DNA from: Drechslerella dactyloides | Lineage: Eukaryota; Ascomycota; Orbiliomycetes; Orbiliales; Orbiliaceae | Length of the DNA: 64,000 nucleotides | NCBI GenBank assembly: GCA_020064725.1 | Contig: JAGTWJ010000002.1 | Location: 2,480,001-2,544,000 of the forward strand | Direction: 5' to 3' | Part shown: positions 37,208 through 51,424 of the stretch, piece by piece | Layout: the number at the start of each line of letters is the position of its first letter | How positions within the stretch are numbered: position 1 is the first letter of the stretch | Position numbers and translations under genes: made by a program | Notes under the pieces: generated by a model | Database searches by the model: none | The model's input: only the letters and a program-made list of their open reading frames with translations | What the model was told of the DNA's origin: nothing

Positions 37208-39051
37208 ATGACTAATGTCGGCGTTGTGAGTGATTGCGCGAAAGACCGATGGACCGACCGTGTGCTGACGGCAGGAATAGGGCAAAGTGTACGAGAAGGT
37301 CATCCAGCAAGTGATTGACAGTTCCGTGACCGACGTCCAGGACAGCGGTATCGATGCTGCGGTGCTGGAGGAACTGAAGAAGGTGTGTATGATTCCATAG
37401 TATTGTTGTGATCGCGACCGTTTCAAGCTCCCCTATGCTTCCTGCTGTATCTGCGGCTGTCCGTCCGTCCTCCTCTGCGCGTCTGGTTTGTCATTTCGCT
37501 GGACGATGGCCAGCATTGGGCAAACCAGCTGGCAGACAGGCAAGCTAGCTCTGCTCGGTTATATCGGTCGATTTGCTGCGAGCAGTGGTAGTTTGTCAGT
37601 GTAGATTTCTGCCCATCTTCATACCATCTTCCTCGCCCGTTCTCTTCTTATTTCAGTGGTGTTGCTATTTCTTCCCTCCCTTCTTCATTTTCCTTTCTTT
37701 TCCTTTGCCGTTGAACTTTTTTTTGCTGCTGCGGGTTGCGGGGAAACAGAGCTGGGAGGCGAGGCCCTTTTCTGTCATTTCTAGTGCGGGATCCGGAGGG
37801 CGGGCCACGAGGAATCCTTTTATAGGCGCCGGGCTCTGAGTCAGGATCCGGCTGCCAGCTCCCATGTTGGCCCCATTTTCGCCTCGCGGTTGGCTCGTTA
37901 TTCGCTCAGTTTGACCGTTTGACCAATACGGTTGCAAATGCCCCGTTTTCTCCTTTTGGCGACGTCACATGAGATGCATGTTGCTGTGTGATATCACGAC
38001 ACACATTTGGATTTCGTGATGTTGTGATGATGATGATGCTGACAATCATTGTTTCGGTGCGAACAGGTATGGCAAGGGAAGCTGTCGGCCTTCAAGGTCG
38101 CCATGTTCCCATGGGACCCGGAACCGGCGCCGTCGCCTGCACCCAAACCCGAAGAGACAGCCGACGCGTCCAACGAAATGGCCGTCGACGGGACTCGTAT
38201 CAAGGCAGACCCAGACGCGGCCCTGGCCCCGCCACCGCCGCCTCCAGTGCCTCTAGGCCAACCGCTGAGTGACCCCAGTCTTGCGGAAGCACGGGCGCGG
38301 GAGCAAATCGAGAAGAAGCTTATGACGGCCCAACAGCAGCGTGCCTTCACCGGTCTGATGCTCCCCACGCCGCCTCAACAGCACCATCTCAGCGGACGGA
38401 CCGACGGGCCTGATGATGTCCTGTCGCGCCTACAAGCAGATGACGAGATTCACCGGCTCGTGTTGGAAGGTGACCAAATCCGCACTCAAGAAGACGCAAT
38501 CGGTGAAGCCATGAGGCGCTTCGACATATCTTCGGATGTACTGCAAGTGCGTCCGTTGAACAAGAAGCGAAAGGCCCGACCGACCGGCGAAGCTACCGCT
38601 TCCACTTCTGCCTCGGCATCGGCCGCCGCTCCGCTCGCACCTCTCGCAGGCTCGTCGACTGCGCCTAGAATCCTACCGACTGATGGTCCGGATATGGATG
38701 ACGAGGACGCGATCAACTCTGACCTAGACGATAGCGATGAGGAGCAGCCGGATGACGATGACGACGGTGAAGGCATCCCGCAGATCATGTTGTGTATGTA
38801 CGACAAGGTGCAGCGGACGAAGAACAAGTGGAAGTGTGTGCTCCGACACGGAGTCTTGACTGTCAACGGCAGGGAGTATGTACCCCCCGCTATCCCCGAC
38901 CTCTCTCCCCGTACGGCCTTATACATATATACAAGTGCATTTGGGCCGTCTCAATGATTTAGCCGGAGTGCCTGCCAGGGCGACAGCTACTAACGTTTTG
39001 AAATTATACAGATACGTCTTTCAGAAAGCTACGGGAGAATATGAGTGGTGA
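37208..39051 (+). CDS. TOA1: TFIIA large (alpha/beta) subunit
   Basis: Four exons, 37208-37225, 37281-37382, 38067-38875 and 39012-39051, with introns of 55, 684 and 136 bp, give 322 residues. The N-terminal four-helix part is split across the tiny exons and reads VYEKVIQQVIDSSVTDVQ, then the LEELKKVWQGKL helix. A variable Pro/Ala/Ser linker follows, then an acidic run (DDSDEEQPDDDDDGEG). The C-terminal beta-barrel strand runs from LCMYDKVQRTKNKWKC to NGREYVFQKATGEYEW. The protein binds TBP-DNA with the small TFIIA subunit in RNA polymerase II initiation. The six-codon first exon and 40-nt last exon are easily missed; the GTATGT donor at 38876 restores the conserved NGREYVF junction. Intron 2 is ten times longer than its neighbours. 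Confidence 0.95.
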
Positions 39052-42000
39052 TCGGACCAATTGCAAGTCCTTGCCACCGCCCCTCATCTATCATGGGCAT
39101 CATAGACTTGAAACTTTGACGATATCCTAAGTTCCACGTCTGGTTGGCATTAACGCTGGTTACGCTGAAGATTCAATTTCCCTTCCATCTAGTATTTCCC
39201 CTTTCCCTTCCCCCTTATGTGGATTTCGCTCCGTCGAGGATTCAACGGTATCATTATACTCTCCTTGGCTTCCCCCTTTACACATCCTTTTGGTGCCGCT
39301 GTCAACCTTTATTTTATCAGGTTGACAAACCTGGCAGACGTCTGAGAATGAATTGCTATCTTCCTGTTTCTCTTGTTGATTCTCGTTGTATTTTTCCCTT
39401 TTTTCCCTTGTCTCCAATGGGCGTTTGAGGATGGGTGTAATACCAACAAAAATATAAATTCATTGCCTGCGATGCTATTGCGATGTTACTTGCAGTCGAG
39501 CTTGTTGGGTACCTTGTTTAATTGTGTCTGGAGGATCGATATGCGCGGTAGCCGTGGCGGATTCTGTGCTTTGGCTGAAGTATTACCTTTTTAGAGATCG
39601 CGTTTATGTTGCGCTTGTCTGTCCGTTTGTCCGTCCGTTTAATGTCTCGTACGTTATGGAGGGGTTTGTGATTTGATTTCCTTGCGCGCGGTGTGTCGTT
39701 GAGGTCCTCGGGGCCATGTATGACTGCGGAATTATTAATATCGACACAAGAAAATGAAATAAATATGTTACCAGTTAACTTGTGAAGACGTGATGTCGTA
39801 TAGATATAGTGGTACTACGCATCTGATAGATTTACGAACGGGAACACGAACTTGTAGATGTCTAGAAGTATAGATTCCGTGAACTAATGGATGCAGGCCT
39901 GCTTCCTGCCGCAACTTCGTGTGCACAAATCAGGCACGCACATGGCGATGAGTCGATGGCAACTTTCTCATCAAGATCGTGGTATTAGCACAAACGCAAG
40001 ATAGCGAGTTTTCTCATTGAACTCACGCCCGTCTGGAATCTAGACCCTCGAGATACACTATCTTTAGATCTATAAAATCAACACGGCCGGCCGGTAAACC
40101 GCCCATCGAGGCCGCAAATTCTACCGCATGGTGAAATGACACACGATTTTAATCTGGTTGCATACATTCTTACTGCCAGATGGACGAACTAGGTGCTCAC
40201 GGAACAACTGGGTCCGCGGGACAGTGTTTTCGACTGTAGGTGATCAGTATCGGTGTGTCGATATATTGCGAGGCACACCAAACAGCCTTATATGCAGCGT
40301 GAATTCTACATTACAGGAACCGCATCCCACCTTGTACACAAACTCCATTGGGATTACTATTCCATAAATATACGCCCTTTTATACAAAGCATATATTACC
40401 CGTTATATTGTATAATCGAAAGATTTTATGGGCCGGCAAGTTCGCAGTCGGATATATACCATTCTGCGCCCGCGATTTCCACTTCTATTATATACGGAGG
40501 GGTGTGTGCTTCCGGCGGGTTGGACGAGAGCGAAGGACATTACATGAATATCCAACGAGATGGGTTTTAAAACGAAGCTGTCATGCATGGGAGATTTATA
40601 TTATCCAGTGTGGCGAGGTTTCAACCATGTGGATACCTTGAGGGGTGCCATGCATACTGCTAATTCGACAAATTTTCCCAAGATTTCCCGTCAATGGATC
40701 CTTGAGTGCGTGGCTAAGTTGCATGGGAATGGTCGCCCATGAATGGCGATTCTACGTATCAGACTTGGCGACTCCAGCATGTATCTCAATTGTGCAACAT
40801 TTTCGATTCAGCTATCATCTGTGCGGCAGATTTCATGTAGTCTTATGATCGTAACCAAGGCAATTGACTCAATTTGACATCTGAAAGGCGAGGCCGTCAA
40901 TTGGAACTCATTGTTTAACGGAACGGAGTCTACACGATCGCATCCAGCCTTTGGTTTACCGGATAAGTCAAGATGCAAAAGCTGCACTACTTTCTCCCAC
41001 GTTGGAAAAATGGGAATGTCAGTAATACCAATATGTTCAGATGTATGATAATAAACGCTATGCGTACTTAATGAGTCAAGGCGATATCATAAAGTCTGCC
41101 TGAAGCTGAGTTAGCGTCACAGCTCATGTTATATATATATATTGAAGTTATAATGCGCATCTTGATCCAGCCTCGCCAATAGCCGCCAGATCGCGTAAAC
41201 CGAGCCCTCATTGAAGTTATCACCGCTATATCGCCGTCACGTACAGATTCTGAAACGCCTCGCAAGACCAGCTGACTTGTCAAAGCTGAACCTGTTTTCG
41301 ACCGGGTGAATAGCGTGTGTTGACAGGGTACCCCAGAATCACAGCACTTTGGATATCGGGCTGCAGAGTGAAAGCGCACTATAAATCACCCTGGCCGGGC
41401 CGATGTGACGGATTCGGTCAGGAACCATTGATCTTACTGGGGTAGAGTCTGGGGTTTGAATCTCATTGCGTAGGGAGCCTACTGTCCGGGTGGGTAATTC
41501 CCATCCAGTCTGGCCGCTGCCCGAGACGAGGTGTGTGCGTATAGCGTAGTATTGATATAGGATCCCTCAATTGCAACATCAGATCAAACTGCAAAGGTCT
41601 GATATATGCGATATGAACCCTTCGCGATATTCGATTCACGGGACGAGGAAAATCACCGCCTGGATCGGGCAACCACGAGGCGGGATATCGATACATTGAC
41701 TGGGTAGTTAAGTTCATGTACCGAAGAGGGACGTGCGCGCAATAAGGATGGCAGTTGAGAAGCGTCGCTGGTTGCGAGCAAGGATGTTGCAGCGGCGTGG
41801 CACTCCTTCGGTTAAATCTGTTAGAACTTCTAGTGAAGTAATGCAGCCGGCTTGGTGTTTTAGGTCCTAGAGGCTGATTGGAGTGCAGAATGCGCTCCTG
41901 CCGAGCCCAGTGACAGGCGGGGCACACATGCCCGGACAGCATGCTCTGAAAGTACCACTGCCCGCTAACGTATACCGACAGGGCGAAGTTATCGAGCCTG

Positions 42001-42971
42001 AAGTATGTATGATCTCGCCTATACACATGCAGTGCGGTTGATGCAGAGCTACCAAGGGGAATGGCCTGCGCTTTTGATGCGTTTCCTGGGTTACAGCACG
42101 ATCTGCGATTTTTGCTCTGTGGAACTCTGGTACAGACGATTTTGAAGCCCGGTTTGACGACCAGATGTAGATCTGGAAATTCTAAGGGAGTATGATCGTC
42201 GAAGCTGTCATATGACTGATTGCAGGTTGTGTATATTGTGCTACAATAAAGGAGCTATCTAGAGACAGTCTAGTCGTTCTAGCAATAGTTCTGGTTATAT
42301 AGATTACTCTGAAGGACAGTTTTAGTGAATTCGTTTTATAGATATTCAGCGAATCAATAATAATACATGTACATACTCTGCTACATGGGGCTTCCATCGT
42401 CTCTGTAAGCAAAGTCGAATGTTCAATGAGCGTAAAAGAAAGGAAAATGAGATAGAACTGCAATCGGGTTTGGTTCCAGATCAGAAAAAGACACTTTCCC
42501 AGCGCGTAGCAGCCAAATTCGAATCCCATATCAAAACGCCAGAAGGAAAAGGGAATATACATAGGAGGCAAAGTGCATAATATCCAGGCCGAATCCGTCG
42601 TTGCAAATCCATTTGGACGCCTAGATCAATCAGGTAAAGGGGAAAATTAATTCTGTACACGAATGTAAATGTTGTTTGATATGTAAAAAAGGGATACAAG
42701 TGATCCGAAGTGACTAGCGAGTGTCGTTGCGAGGACGGTGGATTCGCCTATGCCTCCATGAAAGCGTAATTGTAAGGCGATTATAGCTCGGCCGGTGTCC
42801 TGCACAGATCAAGAAATGCGTATAGAAGCACGAATGCGACTCGAGTACTCAGACATCCTGGCTGTGGAACGAAGATAGTTGTTTTAAGACTTTTCCGCCA
42901 GAGAAATATGCAGAATGCAACGCAGTGTACGTAAAAGGAAATTGACGGCCGTTGACAAGATATCGTGGTGT
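39052..42971. other. Gene-poor intergenic region
   Basis: 3.9 kb between convergent genes. Open frames reach 187 codons (41463-42026 minus) but have no recognisable content, no intron structure and no start context of note. A short AT dinucleotide run lies at about 41130-41142. I see no gene. Confidence 0.5.
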
Positions 42972-45109
42972 TCACTGATCGTATCCCTTGTCTAGGATAC
43001 CTCTGTCCGTGATGACGATGATGTGCTTTTGCAGTGACTTCTGTTTTGGATAAGGCGCGTCGAAGATTTCGCTGATTTCCTCGAGCGTACGATCCTTGGT
43101 TTCAACGAAGCTGTAAAATTGGTTAGCAAGAGCACGAACCGGATCTGTTATCGAGGCTAGCATCGGGGAAAACTTACGTAAAGTATATGCAGACTACCTC
43201 GAACAAGTCCCAGCCAATATACAGGAAGTACAGCTTCCATCCGATGGAAGCAAAGGCAACGGGAATCACGAAGGTGTTGATAACACCCGCGATGTTGACA
43301 GCCAAATTGTAAATACCCATACCCTTCGCGCGGGTCTCATATGACAGGCACTCGACAGGATACAAAGCCTGTAGAGGAGTGTACGCGAAAGAGTATGTAA
43401 TACCGAAGAGATAGATAAAAGCGATTGCCGCTCTGCCTCCTGATACGTTCGAATCGCCTTCTGCGCCGTATAGGCCGGTGAGCACTGTGATCATGGTCCA
43501 GATGAACACGAACAGCGAGGTGCCGATGAGTAGGACAGGCCTACGTCCCAGCCCGTCGGTGAACCGAGCCCCAATGGTGGCGACGAAGAATGAGAGAACG
43601 TTGAGGACAGCATTGTACATGAGTTGTGTCTTGACGTCCGTGATACCTAGATTCTGAAGCAGAATAGGCATAAAGTATGACACTGGACCGTTACCGGAGA
43701 GTTGGGAGAACATTGCCATTCCGAGGACACAGGCCATTCTCCACAAGGCGGGCTTGGAGCCGACGAGCTCAGAGTAATCCCACCAACGCTTATCGGAACC
43801 TTCGGTATAGATTTCTTCCATCATCTCTCTGTACTCAAGGAGCACGATAGCCGAGTTGCGGTCGCCGTTACCATGGTATTTGGTGAGCACTTGAATAGCT
43901 TCCTCATGGCGATCGTTGGAAATAAGCCAACGTGGGGTCTCAGGGCAAAAGAGGGCGCCCAAGACAACTAAGCCAGAGGCGACAGCCTGCAGCCAGATGG
44001 GAAGTCTCCAAGACAGGTCGGTCTGAATCTGTTGAGTTCCATACAGCGTCCAAGTAGCCGGAATACCGCCGACAAACCAGAAGGTATTATAGAGACCTGT
44101 CAGGGTACCTCTCCAGGCTGGATGAGCCATTTCTGCGACATACGAGGGTCCTGCTGTTGATGTAATAGCGACTCCAAAGCCCAATACGAAACGACCACCG
44201 ATGAACATGGCCTTGTTGGTCGCAGGAGCCTGCACACAGGTACCCAGAATGATTATGGATGCGCCGATGAACATGCCCCATCTACGGCCCCACCAATCTG
44301 TAAACGGACCGGCGAAGAACGATCCGACAATATTGCCAATGGTATAGATGCAAAATACGAGGCCGGTTTCCAGACCTTTGTCTTTCATACCAAAATATCT
44401 TCATGCCTGTCAGTAATCAAAGCAACAAACAAATGGAACCTGGAAAGCTACTCACCTCTGGTAAAATGGCATCACGTTGATACCACTCATCAAAGACCCA
44501 TCGTAGCCGTTAATGCATGAGTTCAAAAAGGCAACTAACAAAAAGAAGTACAGCTTCATCATAGTTTTCGTCCATGGCGAAGGTTTGGTTGCCAACAAGG
44601 CATCGGCCAGGCCTGTGATACAAGGATATTGTTAGCATCGTCATTTAGTAAAAAGTATAGAGGTGCACGTCAGCTTACCGATGTTGGCCACTGTTGTGAC
44701 CTGTCCCTCTTGTTGTGAAGGTGCATATTCGAATTGCTATATGCACGGTCATATATTAGTCATCGGGGTGCATGCTGTGTATTATCGACGTAATGCATAT
44801 GATATCCCTCACCTCGTTGACTGTGGGTGCCTCATTCGAAACTGCTTGACGAGCTTATTAGAATCGACAGTTCAGATATTGATATCCACGATACATTTAC
44901 AATAGGTAGTTTAAGTTTGAGACCAACTCACCATATGTCCGTCTCCAGCTATCAGAGTTGCGTTCTTGATGACTGCCGCTCCCCCACGACTCACGCTCTC
45001 GATAGTATGACCGTCCTTCTTCGTCTGGATTGCCCATTGCTGATCGCCGCCGATTCTCCTCAAAACCAAAGTCGAATTCGTCGGTTGGTTTTGAATTTGA
45101 TTTTGACAT
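42972..45109 (-). CDS. MFS sugar transporter
   Basis: Six exons: 44932-45109, 44813-44841, 44679-44736, 44456-44612, 43178-44398 and 42972-43110. Introns are 57-90 bp and all GT-AG, and the phases agree; the product is 593 residues. About 110 hydrophilic N-terminal residues precede twelve membrane segments. Signatures of the sugar-porter family (PF00083) are visible: GYDGSLMSGIN near TM1, DWWGRRWGM after TM2, PETPRWLIS before the central loop and DGLGRRPVLL after TM8. The C-terminus is cytosolic. It should import a hexose or a disaccharide by proton symport at the plasma membrane. The layout resembles fungal lactose-permease/cellodextrin-type porters, but the substrate cannot be read from the sequence. 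A beta-glucosidase of the intracellular GH1 type lies 6.5 kb away, which would fit a beta-linked disaccharide. Confidence 0.93.
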
Positions 45110-45225
45110 TCAGACAGTTGAACTTGGAGTCATTCGAATTATCGATAGATCTGATCTGGGCTCCCCCACTATCGATAGATATATATATCACACTTGAAAC
45201 AAACCACTCGGGGTTGTGCGTTCAG

Positions 45226-45238
45226 TATATATATATAT
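45226..45238. promoter_or_regulatory. TATA-type element of the sugar transporter
   Basis: An alternating TA run 117 bp upstream (on the minus strand) of the transporter ATG at 45109. It may be the TATA element; being self-complementary it gives no direction. Confidence 0.4.
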
Positions 45239-48200
45239 GAGACTTATGACACCACAAGCCTCTGTATAGACGTCACGGAATATCCTTGAGATGTATAGTG
45301 ATGGGCAGTTATCGGTGTCTTGTTCGCTTGTCTCACCAATGATCGATATCCGATCCGATCATAAGTTTCACGCTTCCTTCTGAGAAAGCAGAGGATGGGT
45401 ATGGGAAAACGAGAGTGATGGTCGCCAATCTGTCAAAAGGTCTTCAGTGCAGGGGCGACAGTCAGTATCTTATAAGATTCACGCTTGTTCAGAAGGATAA
45501 AGAGTCTACGACCGACTAACCAGGATTCCAGAACGAACCGGACCAGCATTTGTTCGGTGCATGCGAACTAATGAGACAGATGTAGGTACATACAACGGCC
45601 CCTTGAGCGGAGCCATCTCCAGGAAGGCGCATTTTGGTTAGGATATGCGGCCTCAGAAATGTGTATGGGGACATGCATTCGAACAGCACTGTGGAGAAAC
45701 GCTTTGACAGACTGTCTGGCCATGAGTAGTATGATTTTCACAAGGATATAGAAGCAGCATAGCGCTATTGTTGCGAGAGTGGCCATAGTCACGGCTGACT
45801 TTCCTCAATTCACCCGCTTAAACGTGAGAGGGTGGCCAGGGCTCCTGACTACGCCTTGATAAGGGAAATTATGAAAGAAGAAACCCCGCCGTGCTCTCCG
45901 CTTGAGAACCCCGATGTTACTGCACAAGGGTTGAGACCCACCAGCCAGGGAAGAAAATACGGGGAAATCGGTGGAAGGAGCCCAAGAAGCCGGCCCATGC
46001 CCGCTGTGAAGAGAAAATTCTGTTGTCAGATGTTGTATTTAACCGAGAAAAGCGTGATTTTTGTTCACAAGAACGAGCTTGCATCCGATCCGTTTGCAGT
46101 GCCTTTTCCCTGAAGTTACGACATGGGCAGGCCTTCGTCGAGGGGCTTGACCCACTCGACTGTGCAAGTGCGACTGAGGGGCGAATTATGAGAGAAGCGC
46201 CCGGGAAGAGGGGCAGGCCGAGCGATGGTAGTCACAGATGGCGCGCGACCAGTGTCGTGGTACCGCCTCTGGAAGCCGCCCGGTATTCTAGAATCAACGG
46301 GTCTCTTCCCGCATGAAAACTAAAAGAACCCACCTCTCGGTTGAAGCAGTCGACATCCCGTAGGAACAAAGGGCACATGAACAGCAAGCTGCAGCAAATG
46401 TTAGCGGCTATTGTGACAACGTGACTGAGCTTGAGCTCTGTGCGTCTTAACACTCGTTCGTATGCATGCATCTTCGCAGATATAACTTTGATCTTCGTCA
46501 TGAATGGAATTCAAAGTTCTCTCGGTCCTCTCTCAACTCTACCATGCTTCGTGCCCAGAAACGGTCGCAGACCTTGCCCCGCGTTCGAGGCGTCGAAATA
46601 CAGTATAATAACTTTGTGATATCGTTGCTCATGCTATATATGTTAATAAAAATTGAATTCTCCATTCTCGACGGCTCCTGCGTTTCTAACCTTGGTGGCT
46701 CCGAGAGTTCTTTTGAAAATGGGTGACCCTAGCCGTCTTTAGTTTAACCGGCAGAGATAGTGGGTCATTCCGACAGACTGCAGTATCCCTTTGCCACAGA
46801 ACGTCTAACTCCCCAGGTAACGTGTTCCGTCTGATTGGCCTTTCGCGTGCCGTGACCGACTTGCGCCATGACTGGAAACTCGTATTTGGGACAGGAGATA
46901 CATTTTTCCGTGATTGGAGTTCGGATCTTCCAGGAAGAAAGAAAACATACACTATTCCGGGTTGCCCGTATCAGATGCCTTGGAGGGTTTCGCTTTGCTA
47001 TCGAGACATTAATACGAGCAGCTGGTCCCAAGATCTACTCTCTTCGTTCCTAGCTCTATAGCTGAAAGGTCATATGAAAAGAGAACTCCAAACCAAATCT
47101 CATAGATTTGGACGGCGGGAAGTTGTGGTTGAAGCAAATGAAAGTCTCGCCTGAATGCACGAGAATAAAGGAGCCAAGAAATCCACGCGAAACATGCTAT
47201 CAATGAACCCCGCTTCACAACAGGAGAATGGGCCGAGGTGTGGAGCAGTTTTCTGTTGTTCGTCACATACTATAAAATACAGAATGGTCAAAGCGAGCCT
47301 CTTGCAGCATGCATCCATTAACAGATTTTGCGCACCTTGTCTACTGGCCGAGCGCGAGCCGTCACGCGAACGTCACATATCTACGGTTGCAGATATGCTT
47401 CAAATAAGCCCGAGATAATGGAAGACAAGGGTATTGTTAGGAAAACACCGGGATTACCCAATCATAACGCCGACGTCGCGACGGGCAGCCTACTGATGCT
47501 CGGAAAGTGAGTGTCGACATATGCTGCTGTCGTCTGTATAGGCTTGCTTCCCTTGAAACTATAGTTCACAGAACATATATCCCCAAGTTACTCCATATAT
47601 ATAGAACTCGGTCTTAAGATCCTGCGTACACAACTGCATGCAATCGATTCTGAATACTTTCAACCGGAGACTAAATATGTGGCAGCACTTTAGCAGCCGT
47701 CTTGTCACATTAGAGTTGTATCTTCAACAAGCCACCCTGAAGTCATTAAGGGGGCTGACAGTTGATATGATAATTAAAATAACCAAATCCAACGTCCACC
47801 GCGCAAGGAGTTTCCACCCAACCACCATGCATTTCAAAACCAAGTCAATTCATGACCGTTTCAATCTTGAATCCTGAAGCGTGTGTCGCGCATGGCGAGC
47901 ACGTTATTCGCCAAGTATTGCGATCTCATTAGCGATTTCTCGGTATCCTCGAATCGAGGAGCATCAACCAGCTGTCGAAATTAAATATCAAAGCGCCGCA
48001 AGCAGACGGTCCGAGATAGTCATGTGCATGGGTGCTAGCCACCCTTCTTTTGAAATACAACGCCAAAACGCAGCAGTGCCTCGCGTTCGAAAACACCAGA
48101 GATATCAGCCTGTCAGGCTAAATGGATATATATTGACAGATCTGCTAGATTCGTATAGACAGGTCAAACATGGCGGCTCACTTGAACTAGCTGGTAATTC

Positions 48201-49626
48201 TCACCATATCCAGCGCCTGTGCGGGAAAGAAAATTGGTTGTAACAATATAGTGTATACCTACATCAAGTGCAACTTAACAAATCGTCACAATATCCATAT
48301 GATCCCTGCATGCACCTGCCTCTCAGCCGTCGAGGATACGAGTATTCGGTACGCTATCTAATGCGGCCCAAGTTGCGAGACAACGGTACCTGCATCAAGA
48401 ACCGATTCCAATTTCTCCTTACCCCAGGTTCGAAGCTGAGCAGGCCTCGGAAATTGGATATCCAGCTTATTGGTTGGCATGCATCTCCTGATCGTGCGTG
48501 CCGGGCTCGTCAATTATAATTAGTCGACACATGGCAACAGATTGACCTATCGCGACACCTTGCCGCTTTCTCTCAACTAATCTGGATAAATCACTTCGTA
48601 AATGAGGGGAGCTCGTATTAAGTATTTCTCATATTTACTGATGCATATGCCGAGAATATATACCTGTATGCGATCTCCTAAAACGATCATCACTTTCCCA
48701 GGCCGTAAGTATATCGATCGACTCCACGAGTTTGGTTCAATTTCTGATTCCAGGAGATGAGTATCACTCCTAGGCTGACCCTTATAATTCAATCCCGCTA
48801 CGCCGGATAATTTGGGATAGAGATCAGCAGCAGGATGAGGCTGAGATCATGAAGTTAACGGCTCTAGCCTTACCATCCCGCCTTCATGACATTGCCCTAT
48901 ATTTAGTCTCAGACGTAAGCTTGATCAGTTGGGTATTGCGATAGGACACGAAGCATACAAGTAAGTATTTGCCCATTCAAATTCAATGGTAAACGAAAAG
49001 CGTGCAGATCATAGGCTGTCATAAGCCCGCTCTGTACATAAATCATTTTGTTTTAGGATCTTTAGGTGCAACTAGTTTTCGTTTAATCATTTACTCGGGC
49101 ATACCGATTCTCCGTTTGAAGCATGGATACAGTACTGAGGTGGGCGGTACGTTGCATTAGCAAAAACGACCAATATACAGGTACCAATTATTATTTCTCA
49201 TCACCCAAGCATGCTGCACCGTTGCGACTCGCAATCCAAGCATGTTGAGTAGATCATTAGCTCAAAGTCTAACAAATTCCCCTTTCGGTGTCTACAACAC
49301 CAAAGCAGCTAAGTTAACAGGTAGCCCCGTTTCACAACGGTAAGTCTAATTCTGTTATACCGATTCTCATATGATCGTGCAATTATGTGTAGCCCTTTTG
49401 ATCTAAGAATACATAAAACTCTTAGGACAATCATAGAGCACGAATATAGCTACCATGTACTCGCCGGAAACTTTTGACCTAGGCGTCCTCAAGCAGATGC
49501 CTGTGAAAGTCTACTCATTTATAGCACGATTAATATTGCACTAGCTATATTCCGAAGATTTGCTATATTATCTCTTATGCGTGCCTTTTTATTTGTATCA
49601 AAGATACATTTATTTTGTCCCAATCC

Positions 49627-49651
49627 TTGGCTTGCCAGACTCGCAAGCCAA
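49627..49651. repeat. Perfect 9 bp hairpin
   Basis: TTGGCTTGC and its exact inverted copy GCAAGCCAA flank a 7-base loop. The right arm lies within CTCGCAAGCCAAA (49640-49652), one base different from the motif at 4776-4788 (minus) and 10509-10521 (plus). No T-run follows, and terminators of this kind are not expected in fungal nuclear DNA. Confidence 0.7.
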
Positions 49652-51416
49652 AGTCACACGGTTCACTCTTATTTGAGAGAGGCCACTGCAAAGCAACACC
49701 ATTCGGCTTGTCGAACAACATTTATCCCAAGAAAGTGATGAAGTTTTAGGATATGGCAGCGGCCCAATGGCGTAAGCTCATTTTACCTTCGGAGATAGCT
49801 ATATATACCGTCGTGGATAACAACTTATACTCGAGATACTATCATATATTTTCGAGAAAGTAGAATTTGAAACGCCATAATAGACTTGAGGGTTGGAGAA
49901 CGAGACAAAACCCATAAATTTTGATCGAAACTCCATCATAAAGGACTTAAGCTGAACTTATGCTTCATATTTTCCCAGGAAAACCCGGACTTAGTCAATA
50001 CGATATTTCATTCCGACATGTCTCCAGCAACCAATCGGTATTGGTGTTCAAGACGAAGCACTACCAGCCGAATCGTGGCTTCGGAGTGGGATAATTTACC
50101 TAGTTTGTGTTCGAACTTAGGCTCCTGCCGGCAGGTACAAAGCGCAGAGTTATAATGAACGCCAATAGTATTGACGCCGGCCTAAATACGTCGTCCTTTG
50201 AGTCAGATTCCCGTGGATCTTCCTGCTGCTAGCTTGTAGGAATGACCAAACAGACCGTGCGTATCGTGCACGGCAACTTAGTCGATAACCTCAATATGCT
50301 ATGCATGCAGATTTTGACAGTGAATCTTAAAGCTCCATTCTTTACACGGCTGCAATTGAGCGAATGAGATACACGCCACTCAGGTACTGATATATAGCTA
50401 GCCGTTGATGGAGTGCCCTTTCATGCAGTTTATGCAGGCGATCTTGTGCAAGTATCAGATGAGATATCCGCCATCTACATCTTACACATCGGCAACGGAA
50501 GGCGGGACGAACATCCGTAGATGGTGAGCAAAACCTGCCTCATTGATAAATAGTCCCCTGCGGACTGTATCTGAGCACCCTGTTTCCAGTACCGTACTTT
50601 GGCCGCAGACTCCAGCTGGGCAGCCATTTGGCCTGCTTGTTCACTCGGCTCCGAAGATCTATCATATCGGATGGGCCTACGTCGGGATATTTATGTTTCA
50701 TCCCACCTAAAATCTCGTGATCCGAGTGCCGTGTAACTAGCAGCTAGCGTTCCTTCGGAAGGGCCAAGCAACAGTAGATGCTTCATGTGACGCAATTATA
50801 TGGCCATCAGCACCATCGCGAACCGTCAGCACGGGAGGACACAGACCAGCAATTAATGCTTTACTGCTCAGGCTCGAGTTACTCCACAGTTCTTCCGGTG
50901 CGCGAAGCTTTGCGTTGTCGAGAGTTTCTCCAGAGTTTCTCCGAGAATCTCTGAAGCCTGACCCGTTGAATTCGGCTCGGGAGGGCGTGGGGTGCACTGG
51001 CCTCATACCAGTCCACGGCTTCAAATAGCCGCATCCATACGATTAACTCTACTACTATGTGCTTAGAAGGTTGTGTGGATCGTATTGCGGTTCGGACATA
51101 CGTGTTACCTATGGCTCCAGCTATCCTACTAGCCCAGACTGCTGGATCAATGGGGCCTTCAATGGCTCCGGAAAGATAGCTTTGAGCAGATACTTTACCA
51201 AAGCGGCATGGTTTGCTTGTCTGGCGAGCTCCAAAACCCAGCCCGCAAGTTGTCTGCGACACGGAGCCCGAAGAACTGTCGACAAGCAGCAGCCTTGCCA
51301 TGAGGTGGATATACGGCTATATGGCGCACCCAGTAAACCCAAGCGACTAAAGGGACGTCAGGGTTTATCCTCGAGCAATCGACGCGACAACAGTCGACCT
51401 GGCTTACAGAACCTCG

Positions 51417-51424
51417 TATTTAAA
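51417..51424 (+). promoter_or_regulatory. TATA-like element of the GH1 gene
   Basis: TATTTAAA, 155 bp upstream of the GH1 ATG at 51579. Confidence 0.4.

Noticed and set aside
41463..42026. 187-codon open frame on the minus strand
   Set aside because: No recognisable domain, no splice signals and no start context of note.
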